Of a stretch of DNA of 64,000 bases, positions 1 to 9,669 are shown piece after piece. Each line of letters opens with the position of its first letter. The first letter of the stretch is position 1. Source of the DNA: Pseudomonas sp. FP453 (GTDB taxonomy: Bacteria > Pseudomonadota > Gammaproteobacteria > Pseudomonadales > Pseudomonadaceae); the NCBI RefSeq assembly GCF_030687495.1, contig NZ_CP117435.1:5026501-5090500 (forward strand), written 5' to 3'. The position numbers were made by a program, and so were the translations under genes. Under the pieces are notes generated by a model, which made no database searches, was not told the DNA's origin, and saw only the letters and a list, made by a program, of their open reading frames with translations.

Positions 1-655
1 TGCAGAAGGTGGTGCCGCCAATGTGGCGCACGGTCAGCAAGGTGATTTCGTAGTCGAAGTCGATAAAGCCTTCGATGATCACCCGGCCTTTACCGGCACG
101 CCCGCCTTCCTGGGCGTAATCCCAGGCTTTCTGCACGTCATCGGCGCTGCGCAGCAGGCTCTGGCCCTTGCCCGACGAACTCATCACCGGCTTGACCACG
201 CACGGGAAGCCCAGGTCCTGCACGGCCTTGCTGTAGTCTTCGAAGGTATCGGCGAAGTGGTACGGCGAGGTGGGCAGGTCCAGTTCTTCGGCAGCCAGGC
301 GACGGATGCCTTCGCGGTTCATGGTCAGCGAAGTGGCACGCGCCGTCGGGATCACGGTGAAGCCTTCGGCTTCCAGTTCCACCAGGGTGGCGGTAGCGAT
401 GGCTTCGATTTCCGGCACGATGAAGTGCGGCTTCTCGGCCTCGATCACCGCACGCAGGGCAGCGCCGTCGAGCATGTTGATCACGTGGCTACGGTGCGCA
501 ACCTGCATGGCAGGGGCGTTGGCGTAGCGATCCACGGCAATCACTTCAACGCCCAGGCGTTGCAGTTCGATTACCACTTCCTTGCCCAGCTCACCGCAGC
601 CACACAGCAAAACGCGGGTCGCGGTTGGCGACAATGGAGTTCCGATTCGGGTCAT
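1..655 (-). CDS. purT: Formate-dependent phosphoribosylglycinamide formyltransferase PurT, N-terminal part
   Basis: Makes formyl-GAR from GAR, formate and ATP in purine synthesis. Reading the minus strand from the ATG at 655 gives 218 codons open to the window edge. The protein starts [19 protein letters not shown], followed by the GCGELGKEV nucleotide-binding loop of the ATP-grasp pre-domain. The segment [15 protein letters not shown] then opens the ATP-grasp domain, and [17 protein letters not shown] follows. The reading frame is clean. The C-terminal half lies beyond base 1. The folate-dependent alternative enzyme PurN has a different fold, so the assignment is firm. Confidence 0.95.
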   Translation of the reverse strand, partial: MTRIGTPLSPTATRVLLCGCGELGKEVVIELQRLGVEVIAVDRYANAPAMQVAHRSHVINMLDGAALRAVIEAEKPHFIVPEIEAIATATLVELEAEGFTVIPTARATSLTMNREGIRRLAAEELDLPTSPYHFADTFEDYSKAVQDLGFPCVVKPVMSSSGKGQSLLRSADDVQKAWDYAQEGGRAGKGRVIIEGFIDFDYEITLLTVRHIGGTTFC

Positions 656-724
656 CTCAGGTCCTCAGGGGAGCGGATCATGGGGAGAAAGGCCGGCATT
701 TTACATGAACTGTAAGAATTGGCC

Positions 725-1192
725 TCAGTTGACGACGGCGCGCTTGCGCACACGCCAGGCCATGATCAGCCACACCACCGTGACCCCGGCGAATTTCGAC
801 GCCAGCGCCGTGCCGGCCACGGCCGGGGTGAGTGCGCCGATCAGGCCGAAAAAGATAAAGGTATCGAGGGGAATGCTCAGCGCCGAACTGATCCACAGGC
901 GATCGTGGAGCGGGCGCTTGGTGATGCTGAACACCAGCCAGTCGATGCATTCGGACACCGCGAACGCCGTGGCGCTGGCCAGAGCGATGGCCGGGTCGGA
1001 CGTGACATACGACAGCACCAGCGCCGCCAGCATGGCGACGATTGCGCCGTGGCCGAAGCGGGTTTGCACCATGTCCCGCAGGATAAACACCAGGCCTCCC
1101 CAGGCGGACCAGATGACATCCAGGTGCGGGGCGGTGGAGAAGGCGAAGTTGATCAGCACGACGCTGCTGATGTAGGCGATCAGGAAGAGCAT
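725..1192 (-). CDS. VUT-family (YhhQ-like) integral membrane protein
   Basis: A 155-residue hydrophobic protein with about five membrane segments. The N-terminal stretch MLFLIAYISSVVLINFAFS and the central AFAVSECIDWLVFS resemble the VUT/YhhQ family, whose E. coli member imports queuosine precursors. Substrate here is inferred from the family only. The frame stays open upstream to a GTG at 1234, which would add 14 polar residues. I prefer the ATG at 1192 because it begins at the first membrane helix, although its ribosome binding site is weak. It lies about 70 bp downstream of the purT start on the same strand. Confidence 0.65.
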   Translation of the reverse strand: MLFLIAYISSVVLINFAFSTAPHLDVIWSAWGGLVFILRDMVQTRFGHGAIVAMLAALVLSYVTSDPAIALASATAFAVSECIDWLVFSITKRPLHDRLWISSALSIPLDTFIFFGLIGALTPAVAGTALASKFAGVTVVWLIMAWRVRKRAVVN

Positions 1193-1263
1193 GGGAAAGT
1201 GGACCTGTGGGTTATGCCGCACAGGGTACTTCACAATTGGAAATATGTCGTCTGGGAGGGCCT

Positions 1264-1348
1264 CATCGCAGGCAAGCCAGCTCCCACATTGGACCGCGTT
1301 TATCCTGTAGGAATGCGGTCAAAATGTGGGAGCTGGCTTGCCTGCGAT
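1264..1348. repeat. REP pair (REPIN), T-type arms
   Basis: Two inverted copies of the REP core (1264-1288 and 1325-1348) flank a spacer of about 36 bp. Both arms are the GCTGGCTTGCCTGC variant. It sits between the VUT gene and the DUF1289 gene. Confidence 0.9.
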
Positions 1349-1354
1349 AGCGAT

Positions 1355-1573
1355 CTATTGGGCGCCCGATTTCCCCGGAACCATAAACACCATCCCCCCC
1401 GCCAACGCCCGCTCATGACACAACCCCAACACCACCCGGCGCTCGGCATTGTCCATGCGCCCCCAGCGCGTGATCTCATCCACCGTACGCTGGCAACCCG
1501 TACAGATATCGTCGTCATCCAACGCACAAATACTCACGCACGGCGACGCAACAGGGCGTTCAGTCGGGTTCAT
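1355..1573 (-). CDS. DUF1289 small cysteine-containing protein
   Basis: A 72-residue protein with the DUF1289 signature: [21 protein letters not shown] near the N-terminus, where the cysteines are spaced to bind metal or an Fe-S cluster, followed by EITRW. The function of the family is not established. Its ATG overlaps the stop of the upstream gamma-carbonic anhydrase gene (ATGA), which indicates translational coupling. A role linked to that enzyme is possible but not shown. Confidence 0.8.
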   Translation of the reverse strand: MNPTERPVASPCVSICALDDDDICTGCQRTVDEITRWGRMDNAERRVVLGLCHERALAGGMVFMVPGKSGAQ

Positions 1574-2094
1574 TCTTCCTGCTCAACCAAGTCACGCGCG
1601 TAACGCTGCGAGTTATGCACATAGTGCGCGGCGCTGGCTTCGAGCATCTTCTTCTGCGCCTCGGTCAACTCACGCACCACCTTGCCCGGCGAGCCCATCA
1701 CCAGCGAACCATCAGGAATCTCCTTGCCTTCACCGATCAGCGAGTTGGCGCCGATGATGCAGTGCTTGCCGATCCTGGCGCCGTTAAGGATCACCGCGTT
1801 GATACCGATCAGGCTGTAGTCGTCCACCGTGCAGCCGTGCAGCATGGCGTTATGGCCGATGGTCACGCCGGTGCCCAGGGTCAGCGGGTAGCCCATGTCG
1901 GTGTGCATCACGCTGCCGTCCTGCACGTTGCTGTTCTTGCCGATCAGGATCAGTTCGTTGTCGCCACGCAACACCGCGTTGAACCAGACGTTGGCGCCTT
2001 CCTCCAGCTTGACCTTGCCCACCAGCGTGGCATTGGGGGCCACCCAGCTGTTGGGGTGCGTCTCGACGCGGGCGTCGCCCAGGCGGTATTTCAT
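1570..2094 (-). CDS. Gamma-carbonic anhydrase family protein (YrdA-like)
   Basis: A 174-residue left-handed beta-helix protein of hexapeptide repeats (for example the run from [17 protein letters not shown] to [13 protein letters not shown]). The three expected zinc histidines are present at H64, H81 and H86 ([13 protein letters not shown]). Family members trimerise; many show weak or no carbonic anhydrase activity, so the reaction is not certain. The length is normal. The gene overlaps the DUF1289 gene downstream and starts about 35 bp after the Nudix gene at 2130-2732, so the three probably form one minus-strand transcript. Confidence 0.85.
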   Translation of the reverse strand: MKYRLGDARVETHPNSWVAPNATLVGKVKLEEGANVWFNAVLRGDNELILIGKNSNVQDGSVMHTDMGYPLTLGTGVTIGHNAMLHGCTVDDYSLIGINAVILNGARIGKHCIIGANSLIGEGKEIPDGSLVMGSPGKVVRELTEAQKKMLEASAAHYVHNSQRYARDLVEQEE

Positions 2095-2129
2095 GGTTTT
2101 TCCTCACGGCTCGCCATTCAAACGATGGC

Positions 2130-2732
2130 TTAGATATTGATGAAGCTTTTCGGTGGCTGGTGCAGGCTGATCTTGGCGTCGTCATAGAGCAGGTTGATCA
2201 ACTCGACAATCATGATCGCCGTCAGGCCCCAGATCTTGTATTCACCAAACCGATAGCTGGGCACGTACCAACTGCGGCCCTGGTAGTCGATCCTGTGGGT
2301 ATGTTCACGCGGGTCCTGTCGGAAAAACTCCAGGGGTACGCTGAAAACGGCAGCAATCTCGGCATCGTTGGCCAGGTATTCGACGTAGTCGGGGATAACG
2401 CCTACATAAGGTGTGACTCGAATGCCATGCAGGGAGATCAGTGGACTCAACGGGCCGATCACTTCCACCAGGCCGGGCGGCAGGCCGATTTCTTCTTCGG
2501 CCTCACGCAGGGCGGTGAAGATCAGGTCCGGGTCTTCGGGGTCGCGGCGCCCGCCAGGGAAGGCCACTTCGCCGCCGTGGGTCGACAGGCCGCTGGCGCG
2601 CAGGGTCAGGATCAGCTCAGGTTCGTCACTGCGGGTAATCGGCACCAGCACCGCGGCCTCGGGGAAACGCCCGTCGGTCTCCAGGGTGTGGGGAGTGTGA
2701 TTGCTTACCCGGCGAAGTAGCTCGTCCAGCAT
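2130..2732 (-). CDS. CoA pyrophosphatase, Nudix family (NudL-like)
   Basis: A 200-residue Nudix hydrolase expected to cleave coenzyme A to phosphopantetheine and 3',5'-ADP. The Nudix box begins at about residue 60, GGRRDPEDPDLIFTALREAE, followed by EEIGL. The conserved upstream segment LRASGLSTHGGEVAFPGG matches the CoA-diphosphatase subfamily, which distinguishes it from the other Nudix gene that is divergent from it. Length is normal. Confidence 0.85.
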   Translation of the reverse strand: MLDELLRRVSNHTPHTLETDGRFPEAAVLVPITRSDEPELILTLRASGLSTHGGEVAFPGGRRDPEDPDLIFTALREAEEEIGLPPGLVEVIGPLSPLISLHGIRVTPYVGVIPDYVEYLANDAEIAAVFSVPLEFFRQDPREHTHRIDYQGRSWYVPSYRFGEYKIWGLTAIMIVELINLLYDDAKISLHQPPKSFINI

Positions 2733-2881
2733 GAGTCATCTCGGTCTGTTGGCTACCTTGCATCATGCACCAAAGCGTGCGGGCGCCCAACCCCAAAACC
2801 CGGGGGCTGTCGCTAAACGACAACTTGTTGCAGCGCCCTGCCCGCCAAGCCAAGATAGACGCACTTTCCAGGAACCCCAGC

Positions 2882-3430
2882 ATGAATTTCTGCAGCCAGT
2901 GCGGTAAACCGGTTACCCAACGCATCCCCGAAGGCGACGGCCGCCTGCGTTTTGTGTGTGATCACTGCTCGACCATTCACTACCAGAACCCCAATATCGT
3001 CGCTGGCACCCTGCCAGTGTGGGGCGACAAAGTGCTGCTGTGCCGCCGCGCCATCGAACCGCGCCTGGGCTACTGGACCCTGCCCGCCGGCTTCATGGAA
3101 AACGGCGAGACCGTCGAACAGGCCGCCGCCCGCGAAACCCTGGAAGAAGCCTGCGCCCGCGTGCGCAACCTGAGCATCTACACCCTGATCGACGTGCCGC
3201 ACATCAACCAGGTGCACATCTTCTACCGCGCCGAGCTGGTGGACCTGGACTACGCCGCAGGCCCCGAAAGCCTTGAAGTGCAGCTATTCGACGAAGCCGA
3301 CATCCCTTGGTCCGAGCTGGCTTTCCGCACGGTCGGGCGTACCTTAGAATGCTTTTTCGCTGACCGTCGGCAACAGCAGTTCCCGGTACGCAGCGAAGCG
3401 GTGCCGCCGATGATGCCATCGCCCAAATAA
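2882..3430 (+). CDS. Zinc-ribbon Nudix hydrolase
   Basis: A 182-residue protein with an N-terminal zinc ribbon (C4, C7, C26, C29) followed by a Nudix domain whose box starts at G70 (GFMENGETVEQAAARETLEE). The last glycine position of the box reads Ala-Cys here. The substrate is unknown; the ribbon plus Nudix layout recalls the NADH pyrophosphatase relatives, but the protein is shorter than NudC. I chose the ATG at 2882 because it begins at the zinc ribbon; the frame is open to 2765, but that extension has low-complexity shadow composition and would run into the divergent nudL promoter region. Confidence 0.8.
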   Translation: MNFCSQCGKPVTQRIPEGDGRLRFVCDHCSTIHYQNPNIVAGTLPVWGDKVLLCRRAIEPRLGYWTLPAGFMENGETVEQAAARETLEEACARVRNLSIYTLIDVPHINQVHIFYRAELVDLDYAAGPESLEVQLFDEADIPWSELAFRTVGRTLECFFADRRQQQFPVRSEAVPPMMPSPK

Positions 3431-3454
3431 CACTCCAGGCAGGAAATCGTTTTA

Positions 3455-3958
3455 ATGCGTCTGTTGCTCGCCCTTATCTGCCTGTCGTTCGCTACCTTGT
3501 CATCAGCCTCCACGGTGGAAACCCTCGGCGGCAAAACCGTCGAAAAAGTCCTGGTCCTCAAGTCCGCCCACCAATTGCAATTGATCAACGACGGCAAGCC
3601 CCTCAAGACCTACCGCATTTCCCTCGGCAAGAACCCCAAGGGCCACAAGCTGATCGAAGGCGACCGCCGCACGCCAGAGGGCCTGTACTGGCTCGACTGG
3701 CGCAAGACCAGCGACCGCTTCAACCTGGCCATGCACATTTCCTACCCCAACATCAGCGACGCCGCCCGCGCCCGCCGTGAAGGGGTGAAGCCCGGCAGCA
3801 TGATCATGATCCACGGCACCCCCGACACCGAAGAATACCCGGAGCAGTGGTTCCACACCCTGGACTGGACCGACGGCTGCATCGGCATGCGCAACGTGGA
3901 CATGCGTGAGGTCTGGAACCTGGTCAAGGACGGCACGCTGATCGAGATTCGTCCGTAA
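3455..3958 (+). CDS. Periplasmic L,D-transpeptidase-fold (YkuD) protein
   Basis: A 167-residue exported protein with a signal peptide (LLLALICLSFATLSSAS). The YkuD catalytic motif is present: H120 in IMIHGTP and C142 in TDGCIGMRN. Family members cross-link peptidoglycan stems or attach lipoproteins. The usual HGC is DGC here, a variation also seen in the YafK-type subfamily. It follows the Nudix gene by 24 bp and could be cotranscribed with it. The physiological substrate cannot be told from sequence. Confidence 0.8.
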   Translation: MRLLLALICLSFATLSSASTVETLGGKTVEKVLVLKSAHQLQLINDGKPLKTYRISLGKNPKGHKLIEGDRRTPEGLYWLDWRKTSDRFNLAMHISYPNISDAARARREGVKPGSMIMIHGTPDTEEYPEQWFHTLDWTDGCIGMRNVDMREVWNLVKDGTLIEIRP

Positions 3959-4073
3959 TCTCGTAGCGTTCGTAAAATAATTCAAAAAAAATCCCCCCTC
4001 CCGAACACGCCTGCCGGTGAATACCAGTTCACCGCGCCGGGCTGCACTGTTCTGCACGCAATAAAGACCTCTC

Positions 4074-4168
4074 TAATACCACTTGATACCAGGCCCCATT
4101 GCAGGGCTATAAAACCCTGGTCCGCACCGTTTTGGCTGCATTGACATGGTATTTAAGTGGTATTAATT
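4074..4168 (+). promoter_or_regulatory. nag operon control region: two GntR operator repeats and a promoter
   Basis: An 18-bp site, TAATACCACTTGATACCA (4074-4091), is repeated in inverted orientation as TGGTATTTAAGTGGTATTA (4147-4165), with one base more spacing. Each site contains two TGGTAT half-units. A consensus TTGACA at 4141-4146 directly abuts the second site, with an AT-rich -10 candidate (TTAATT, 4163-4168) overlapping its end, so repressor binding should block the promoter. The regulator gene begins 54 bp downstream. Assignment to NagR is inferred from position. Confidence 0.65.
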
Positions 4169-4221
4169 TCCGGCCAATACCGGGCGACAACACTCCAATA
4201 ACCGCATCGGAATCCCAACAG

Positions 4222-4980
4222 ATGAACCCCATCCTGGCCCTGCGCCCCGACGACAAACAATCCACGCCGCTGTACCTGCAATTGGCGCGCAAACTGGAAG
4301 CGGCAATCCATGCCGGCCAGTGGACGTCCGAACAGGCACTGCCGTCAGAACGCGTGCTCAGCGAGCAATTGAGCATCTCGCGAGTGACCGCTCGCAAGGC
4401 ATTGGAAGTGTTGTTTGCCCAAGGCCTGATCCGCCGCAATCAAGGCTCCGGCACCTATATTTCGCCACGGTTGGAACAGCCGCTGTCACGCCTGTCGGGC
4501 TTCAGCGAAATGCTGCGGCTCAAGGGTTTTGTACCCAGCTCCCAATGGCTGGAGCGTGAACTGACCCAGCCGACCCACGAAGAGATGATCCGCCTGGGCC
4601 TGTCGCCCGCCGACAAAGTGGCACGCCTCAAGCGCTTGCGTAAGGCCGATGACACGGTGATGGCGATTGAAATGACCACCATGCCCGCCTCGGTGTTGCC
4701 ACAGCCACAAGCCATCGGCCATTCGTTGTATGAATACCTGGAAGGCATCGGCAAACCGGTGGTGCGCGCCCTGCAGCATATCCAGGCGATCAACGCCTCG
4801 GACGAATTCGCCAAGCTGGTGGGCATCGCCCCCGGCACCGCCATGCTGCTGATGACTCGCGTGGGCTACACCGCCGACAACACGCCGATCGAAATCACCG
4901 ACACCTATTGCCGCAACGACTACTACGACTTTGTCGCAGAGCTGCGCCGCCACGACTATTCCGCCGAACTGCGAATTTAG
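4222..4980 (+). CDS. GntR/HutC-family regulator of GlcNAc catabolism (NagR/NagQ-like)
   Basis: A 252-residue repressor-type protein. It has an N-terminal winged helix (about residues 15-80, including LPSERVLSEQLSISRVTARK) and a UTRA ligand domain (LRLKGFVPSSQWLERE onward; ending NDYYDFVAELRR). It is the first gene of the nag operon, 10 bp before nagA. GlcNAc-6-P or GlcN-6-P as inducer is inferred from known NagR/NagQ relatives. The ATG at 4222 gives the normal family start; the longer open frame from 4099 would run through the operator region and is rejected. Confidence 0.88.
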   Translation: MNPILALRPDDKQSTPLYLQLARKLEAAIHAGQWTSEQALPSERVLSEQLSISRVTARKALEVLFAQGLIRRNQGSGTYISPRLEQPLSRLSGFSEMLRLKGFVPSSQWLERELTQPTHEEMIRLGLSPADKVARLKRLRKADDTVMAIEMTTMPASVLPQPQAIGHSLYEYLEGIGKPVVRALQHIQAINASDEFAKLVGIAPGTAMLLMTRVGYTADNTPIEITDTYCRNDYYDFVAELRRHDYSAELRI

Positions 4981-4990
4981 AGAACTGCCC

Positions 4991-6097
4991 ATGTCCGAAG
5001 ACAACATCCTCACGCCCAGCGGCTGGATTCGCGGCCGCCTGGTGCACGAACACGGCAAGGTCGTCGCCATCGAAGGCACACCTTGCGACCCGGCCGACAA
5101 CGATTTGCCCTACCTGCTGCCGGGCTTTATCGACCTGCACGTACACGGCGGCGGCGGCAAGGACATCATGGAAGGCTTTGCCGCCTTCGAGACCATCACC
5201 CGCACCCACGTGCGTTTTGGCACCACGTCGTTGCTGGCCACCACCATGACCGCGCCGGTGGACGAGATCTCCCGCGTGCTCGGCCAACTCGGCACCTTTT
5301 GCGAACAACGCCCTGCAGGCTGCGCCCGCGTACTCGGCGTGCACTTGGAAGGGCCCTACATCAACCCGGGAAAACTCGGCGCCCAACCCAACTTCGCCCA
5401 CACCGCGCTGATGGATGAAGTGGAAGCCTACCTGCGCCTGGCGCCGATCCGCGTGATCACCATCGCGCCGGAAATCGCTGGCCACGACGCCTTGATCCGC
5501 GCCCTCAGCGGCCGCGGCGTGCGCATGCAGATCGGCCACACCCTGGGTAGCTATGAAGAAGGCGTCGCCGCCCTCGCCGCCGGCGCCACCAGCTTCACCC
5601 ACTTGTACAACGCCATGAGCCCGCTGCATCACCGCGAGCCGGGCATCGTCGGCGCCGCGTTGGCCCACGCCAAGTACGCCGAGTTGATCCCCGACTTGCT
5701 CCACGTGCACCCCGGCGCCATGCGCGTGGCCTTGCGTGCGATCCCATGTTTGTACTGCGTCACCGATTCCACCGCCGCCGCCGGCATGCCCGACGGTGAA
5801 TACAAGCTGGGCAGCCACACCGTGACCAAATGCCTGGGCGGCGTACGCCTGGCCGACGGCACCCTCGCCGGCAGCACCCTGACCATGGATCAGGCGCTGC
5901 GCAACCTGGTGAAAATCGGCCTGCCGATCAGCGAAGCCTCACAACGCCTGTCGCAATTTCCGGCGGACTACCTGGGCCTGGAAGAACGCGGCCGCCTGCA
6001 ACCCGGCAGCTTTGCCGACTGCGTGCGCCTGGACCGCTCCCTGCAACTCACCGACGTAATGGTCGAAGGAGAAACCATTGACTTCAAAAATGCTTGA
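4991..6097 (+). CDS. nagA: N-acetylglucosamine-6-phosphate deacetylase
   Basis: A 368-residue amidohydrolase that deacetylates GlcNAc-6-P to GlcN-6-P. Seen motifs are the metal site H50/H52 (IDLHVHGGGGKD), HLEGPYINPGK, IGHTLG, THLYNAMSPL and the catalytic aspartate region CVTDSTAAAGMPDGE. Length is normal. The start at 4991 lies ten bases after the regulator stop. The downstream SIS gene overlaps its 3' end by 20 bp, so translation is coupled. Confidence 0.95.
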   Translation: MSEDNILTPSGWIRGRLVHEHGKVVAIEGTPCDPADNDLPYLLPGFIDLHVHGGGGKDIMEGFAAFETITRTHVRFGTTSLLATTMTAPVDEISRVLGQLGTFCEQRPAGCARVLGVHLEGPYINPGKLGAQPNFAHTALMDEVEAYLRLAPIRVITIAPEIAGHDALIRALSGRGVRMQIGHTLGSYEEGVAALAAGATSFTHLYNAMSPLHHREPGIVGAALAHAKYAELIPDLLHVHPGAMRVALRAIPCLYCVTDSTAAAGMPDGEYKLGSHTVTKCLGGVRLADGTLAGSTLTMDQALRNLVKIGLPISEASQRLSQFPADYLGLEERGRLQPGSFADCVRLDRSLQLTDVMVEGETIDFKNA

Positions 6098-7100
6098 AGA
6101 GGCCCTGGCCTCCTGCGACGCCGTCGCGGCACAGCTGCAACGCCTGGAACCACAGCTTGCAGAAATCGCCGGCCGCCTGCGCCGCCAACCGCCGCAAGTG
6201 GCGATGACCATCGCCCGCGGCAGTTCGGACCACGCCGCCAGCTACTTTGCCTATTTGGCGATGCAGCACGTGGGCATCCCCGTGGCGTCGTTGCCGATGT
6301 CGGTGGTGACCTTGTTGCAGGCGCCGATGAAAGTCAGCGGGCAGGTCGCGTTCGGCTTCTCCCAGTCCGGCCAGAGCCCGGACCTGGTCAACAGCCTGCG
6401 CCTGCTGCGCAAACGCGGTGCGCTCAGTATCTCGATGGTCAACGCCGAAGACTCGCCGCTGGAAGCCGCCTGCGAGTTCCACGTGCCGCTGTGCGCCGGC
6501 CCGGAACAAAGCGTCGCAGCGACCAAGAGCTTTATCGCCACCCTCAGCGCCAGCGCGTTGCTGGTCGGCCACTGGAACGCCGAAGCCAACTTGCTGCAAG
6601 CCTGCCAGGCGCTGCCCGACGGCCTGCGCGAAGCGGCCCAGCAGGACTGGAGCGCTGCCATCGACGCCCTGCGCGGCTGCCAGCAACTGATGGTGATCGG
6701 CCGTGGCGCCGGGTTTGCCATCGCCCAGGAAGCCGCGCTCAAGCTCAAGGAAACCTCGGCGATCCAGGCCGAAGCCTTCAGCAGCGCCGAAGTGCGCCAC
6801 GGGCCGATGGCCTTGATCGGCGCCGACTACCCGCTGCTGGTCTTCGCCCCACGCGGCGCCGAGCAGGCCGGCCTGTTGAGCCTTGCCGCCGACATGCGCC
6901 AACGCGGCGCCCGCGTGTTGCTGGCCGCGCCGGACGATATCGCCGAGCGCGACCTGACCCTGAGCCGCGCCGAGCACCCGACTTTGGACCCGATCCTGGC
7001 GATCCAGAGTTTCTACGTGATGGCGGCAGGTTTGGCTGAAGCCCGGGGCATGGACCCGGACCAGCCGCGTCACCTGAGCAAAGTTACCCGCACTCACTGA
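6078..7100 (+). CDS. SIS-domain glucosamine-6-phosphate deaminase (NagB-II type)
   Basis: A 340-residue protein with two SIS domains and no glutaminase domain, typical of the GlmS-derived GlcN-6-P deaminase (NagB-II). It would convert GlcN-6-P to fructose-6-P and ammonia. Motifs include ARGSSDHAASYF, FSQSGQSPDLV and GRGAGFAIAQEAALKLKET. The start decision: an AAGGAGA at 6066-6072 is spaced for the TTG at 6078, whereas the next ATG (6090) lies 18 bases from it, so I favour TTG. Both lie inside the nagA end. There is no other deaminase in the operon, which supports this role. Confidence 0.85.
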   Translation: MTSKMLEEALASCDAVAAQLQRLEPQLAEIAGRLRRQPPQVAMTIARGSSDHAASYFAYLAMQHVGIPVASLPMSVVTLLQAPMKVSGQVAFGFSQSGQSPDLVNSLRLLRKRGALSISMVNAEDSPLEAACEFHVPLCAGPEQSVAATKSFIATLSASALLVGHWNAEANLLQACQALPDGLREAAQQDWSAAIDALRGCQQLMVIGRGAGFAIAQEAALKLKETSAIQAEAFSSAEVRHGPMALIGADYPLLVFAPRGAEQAGLLSLAADMRQRGARVLLAAPDDIAERDLTLSRAEHPTLDPILAIQSFYVMAAGLAEARGMDPDQPRHLSKVTRTH

Positions 7101-7114
7101 GTCGCGTTTTCCTG

Positions 7115-9642
7115 ATGAGTACCGTGCCCATGTCCTACAACAATAATGAATTGACCCTCAGCGCCCCGTTAAGCGGGCCCGTGCTGGCCCTGGGCAGCGT
7201 GCCCGACGAAGTGTTCGCCAGCGGCGCCATGGGCGACGGCATTGCCATCGACCCGCTGAACGACTGCCTGCATGCGCCCTGTGATGGGGTGATCATCCAT
7301 GTCGCCCGCACCGGGCACGCGCTGACGATACGCGCCGACAACGGCGCCGAAGTGCTGATGCATGTGGGCATCGACACGGTGGAGCTGAACGGCGAAGGGT
7401 TTGCGTTGCTGGTCAAGGATGGCGCGCGGGTGCGTGAGGGGCAGGCGCTGGTGCAGTTTGATCTGGACCGGATTGCGCGGCAGTGCAAAAGCCTGGTCAG
7501 CCTGATCATTCTCACGAACGGCGAGCACTTTGAGCTAAGGTCGGTGGCGGGAAAAACCGTCAAGGTCGGTGAGCCGTTACTGCAAATTGTGGCGCGCTCG
7601 GCGGCTTCGATTCAGGCGTCTGTGGATAACTCCACGGCCGAAGCCAGCGCCCGCGTTCGCATCACTCATCGTGGCGGCGTGCATGCACGCCCGGCAGCGT
7701 TGATTCGCAAGACCGCCCAGGGTTTCAGCAGCCAGGCGCAACTGCACTTCGCCGGCAAGTCGGCCGCGTGCGACAGCCTGATCGGCTTGCTGGGCTTGGG
7801 CATTGGCGAAGGCGACGAGGTGCGTGTCAGCTGCCGAGGCAAGGATTGCGAGGCGGCGCTGCACGCCTTGGTCGCTGCGCTGTCCGTTGCAACCGAAGAT
7901 GATCATCCAGCGCCCGTTATCGTTGCTCCACGCCGCGCGAACAGCGAAGCCGGCGTGTTGCAGGGCGTCTGTGCAGCACCCGGCCTGGTGTGCGGGCCAC
8001 TGGTGCGCCTGACCGGCATCGACCTGCCGCCAGACACCGGCCAGCATTCAGCCGACGAACAACTGCAACAGTTGGACGTCGCGCTGGAACAGGTGCGCAG
8101 CGAAATCCGCAGCACCCTCGCCCATGCCCGCCAGCGCAAGCACGTCGAAGAAGAAGACATCTTCGCCGCCCACCTCGCACTGCTTGAAGACCCGACACTG
8201 TTGGACGCAGCCACCCGCGCCATCGAACTGGGCAGCGCCGCCACCCACGCGTGGCGCGATACGCTCCAGGCCCAGTGCGAGGTCTTGCTGGGCCTGGGCA
8301 AACCGCTGTTTGCCGAGCGCGCCAATGATCTGCGCGACCTGCAACAGCGGGTGCTGCGCGCCTTGTTGGGCGAAGCCTGGCACTTCGAGTTGCCGGCCGG
8401 GGCGATTGTCAGCGCCCATGAACTGACCCCATCGGACTTGTTGCAGTTGAGCGCGCAACAGGCCGCTGGCATCTGCATGGCCGAAGGCGGCGCCACGTCC
8501 CACGTGGCGATCCTGGCGCGCGGCAAGGGTCTGCCCTGTGTGGTGGCGCTGGGCAGCGAAGTGCTCGACGTGCCCCAGGGCCAACGCGTGGTACTGGACG
8601 CCGCCAATGGCCGCCTGGAACTGGCCCCCAGCGCGGCGCGCCACGCCGAGGTGCATCAGATACGCGACGCGCAGATACTGCGCCGCCAACTGCAACAGGC
8701 CCAAGCGCAAGAAGCGGCATGCACCACCGATGGCGTGCGCATCGAAGTGGCCGCCAACGTCGCCTCCAGCGCCGAGGCCCAAGTGGCGTACGAAAACGGC
8801 GCCGATGGTGTCGGGCTTTTACGCACCGAATTCCTCTTCGTCGACCGCCGCACCGCACCGGATGAACAGGAGCAACGCCACGCCTATCAAGCCGTGCTGG
8901 ATGCCATGGGCGACAAGACGGTGATCATCCGCACCATCGACGTGGGTGGCGACAAGCAGCTCGACTATCTGCCGCTGCCGGTGGAAGCCAACCCGGTGCT
9001 GGGTTTGCGCGGGATTCGCATGGCGCAGGTACGGCCGGAACTGCTCGATCAACAACTGCGTGCGCTGCTGCAAGTCTCGCCGCTGCAGCGTTGCCGCATC
9101 CTGCTGCCGATGGTCAGCGAAGTGGATGAACTGCTGCAGATCCGCCAGCGCCTGGATGAACTCTGCACCGAGCTGGAACTGACCCAAACGCCCGGAACTC
9201 GGGGTGATGATCGAAGTGCCCGCCGCCGCGCTGCTGGCCGAGCAGTTGGCCAGGCACGCCGACTTCCTCTCCATCGGCACCAATGACCTGTCCCAGTACA
9301 CCCTGGCCATGGACCGCGACCCACGCCGGCCTCGCCGCCCGCGTCGATGCCTTGCACCCGGCGCTGCTGCGGCTGATCGCGCAGACCTGCGCGGGCGCGG
9401 CCAAGCATGGGCGTTGGGTCGGCGTGTGCGGCGCCCTCGCCTCCGACCCGCTGGCTACGCCGGTGCTGATCGGCCTGGGCGTCAGCGAGCTGTCGGTGAG
9501 CCCGCCGCAGATCGGCGAAATCAAGGACCGCGTCCGCCACCTGGACGCGGCGCAATGCCGGCAACGCAGCCTTGGCCTGCTCGACCTGAGCAGCGCCAAG
9601 GCCGTGCGCCAAGCCTGTCAACACCACTGGCCGCTGAGCTGA
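7115..9642 (+). pseudogene. nagF: PTS fusion EIIA-HPr-EI of the GlcNAc system (NagF), two apparent frameshifts
   Basis: A multiphosphoryl transfer protein carrying PEP-derived phosphate to the EIIB of NagE. Domains in order: EIIA of the glucose type (H83 in VLMHVGIDTVEL), HPr (H190 in GGVHARPAAL), and enzyme I (H463 in GGATSHVAILAR, then LLRTEFLF and TIDVGGDKQ). The first frame ends early after TQTPG. An extra C within 9191-9193 moves the reading to the frame with [13 protein letters not shown] and [16 protein letters not shown] second extra C within 9320-9322 moves it to the frame carrying the enzyme I cysteine in GVCGALASD and ending HHWPLS. Removing both bases gives 841 codons, matching the 838-residue paralogue in the tre locus. 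Either the gene is broken or, more likely, the sequence has two errors. Confidence 0.85.
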
Positions 9643-9669
9643 CAACAACAAGAAGAAAGGAGACACGCC

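Noticed and set aside
4099..4221. N-terminal extension of the nag regulator
   Set aside because: The extra 41 codons cover the promoter and operator repeats; the normal GntR start is at 4222.
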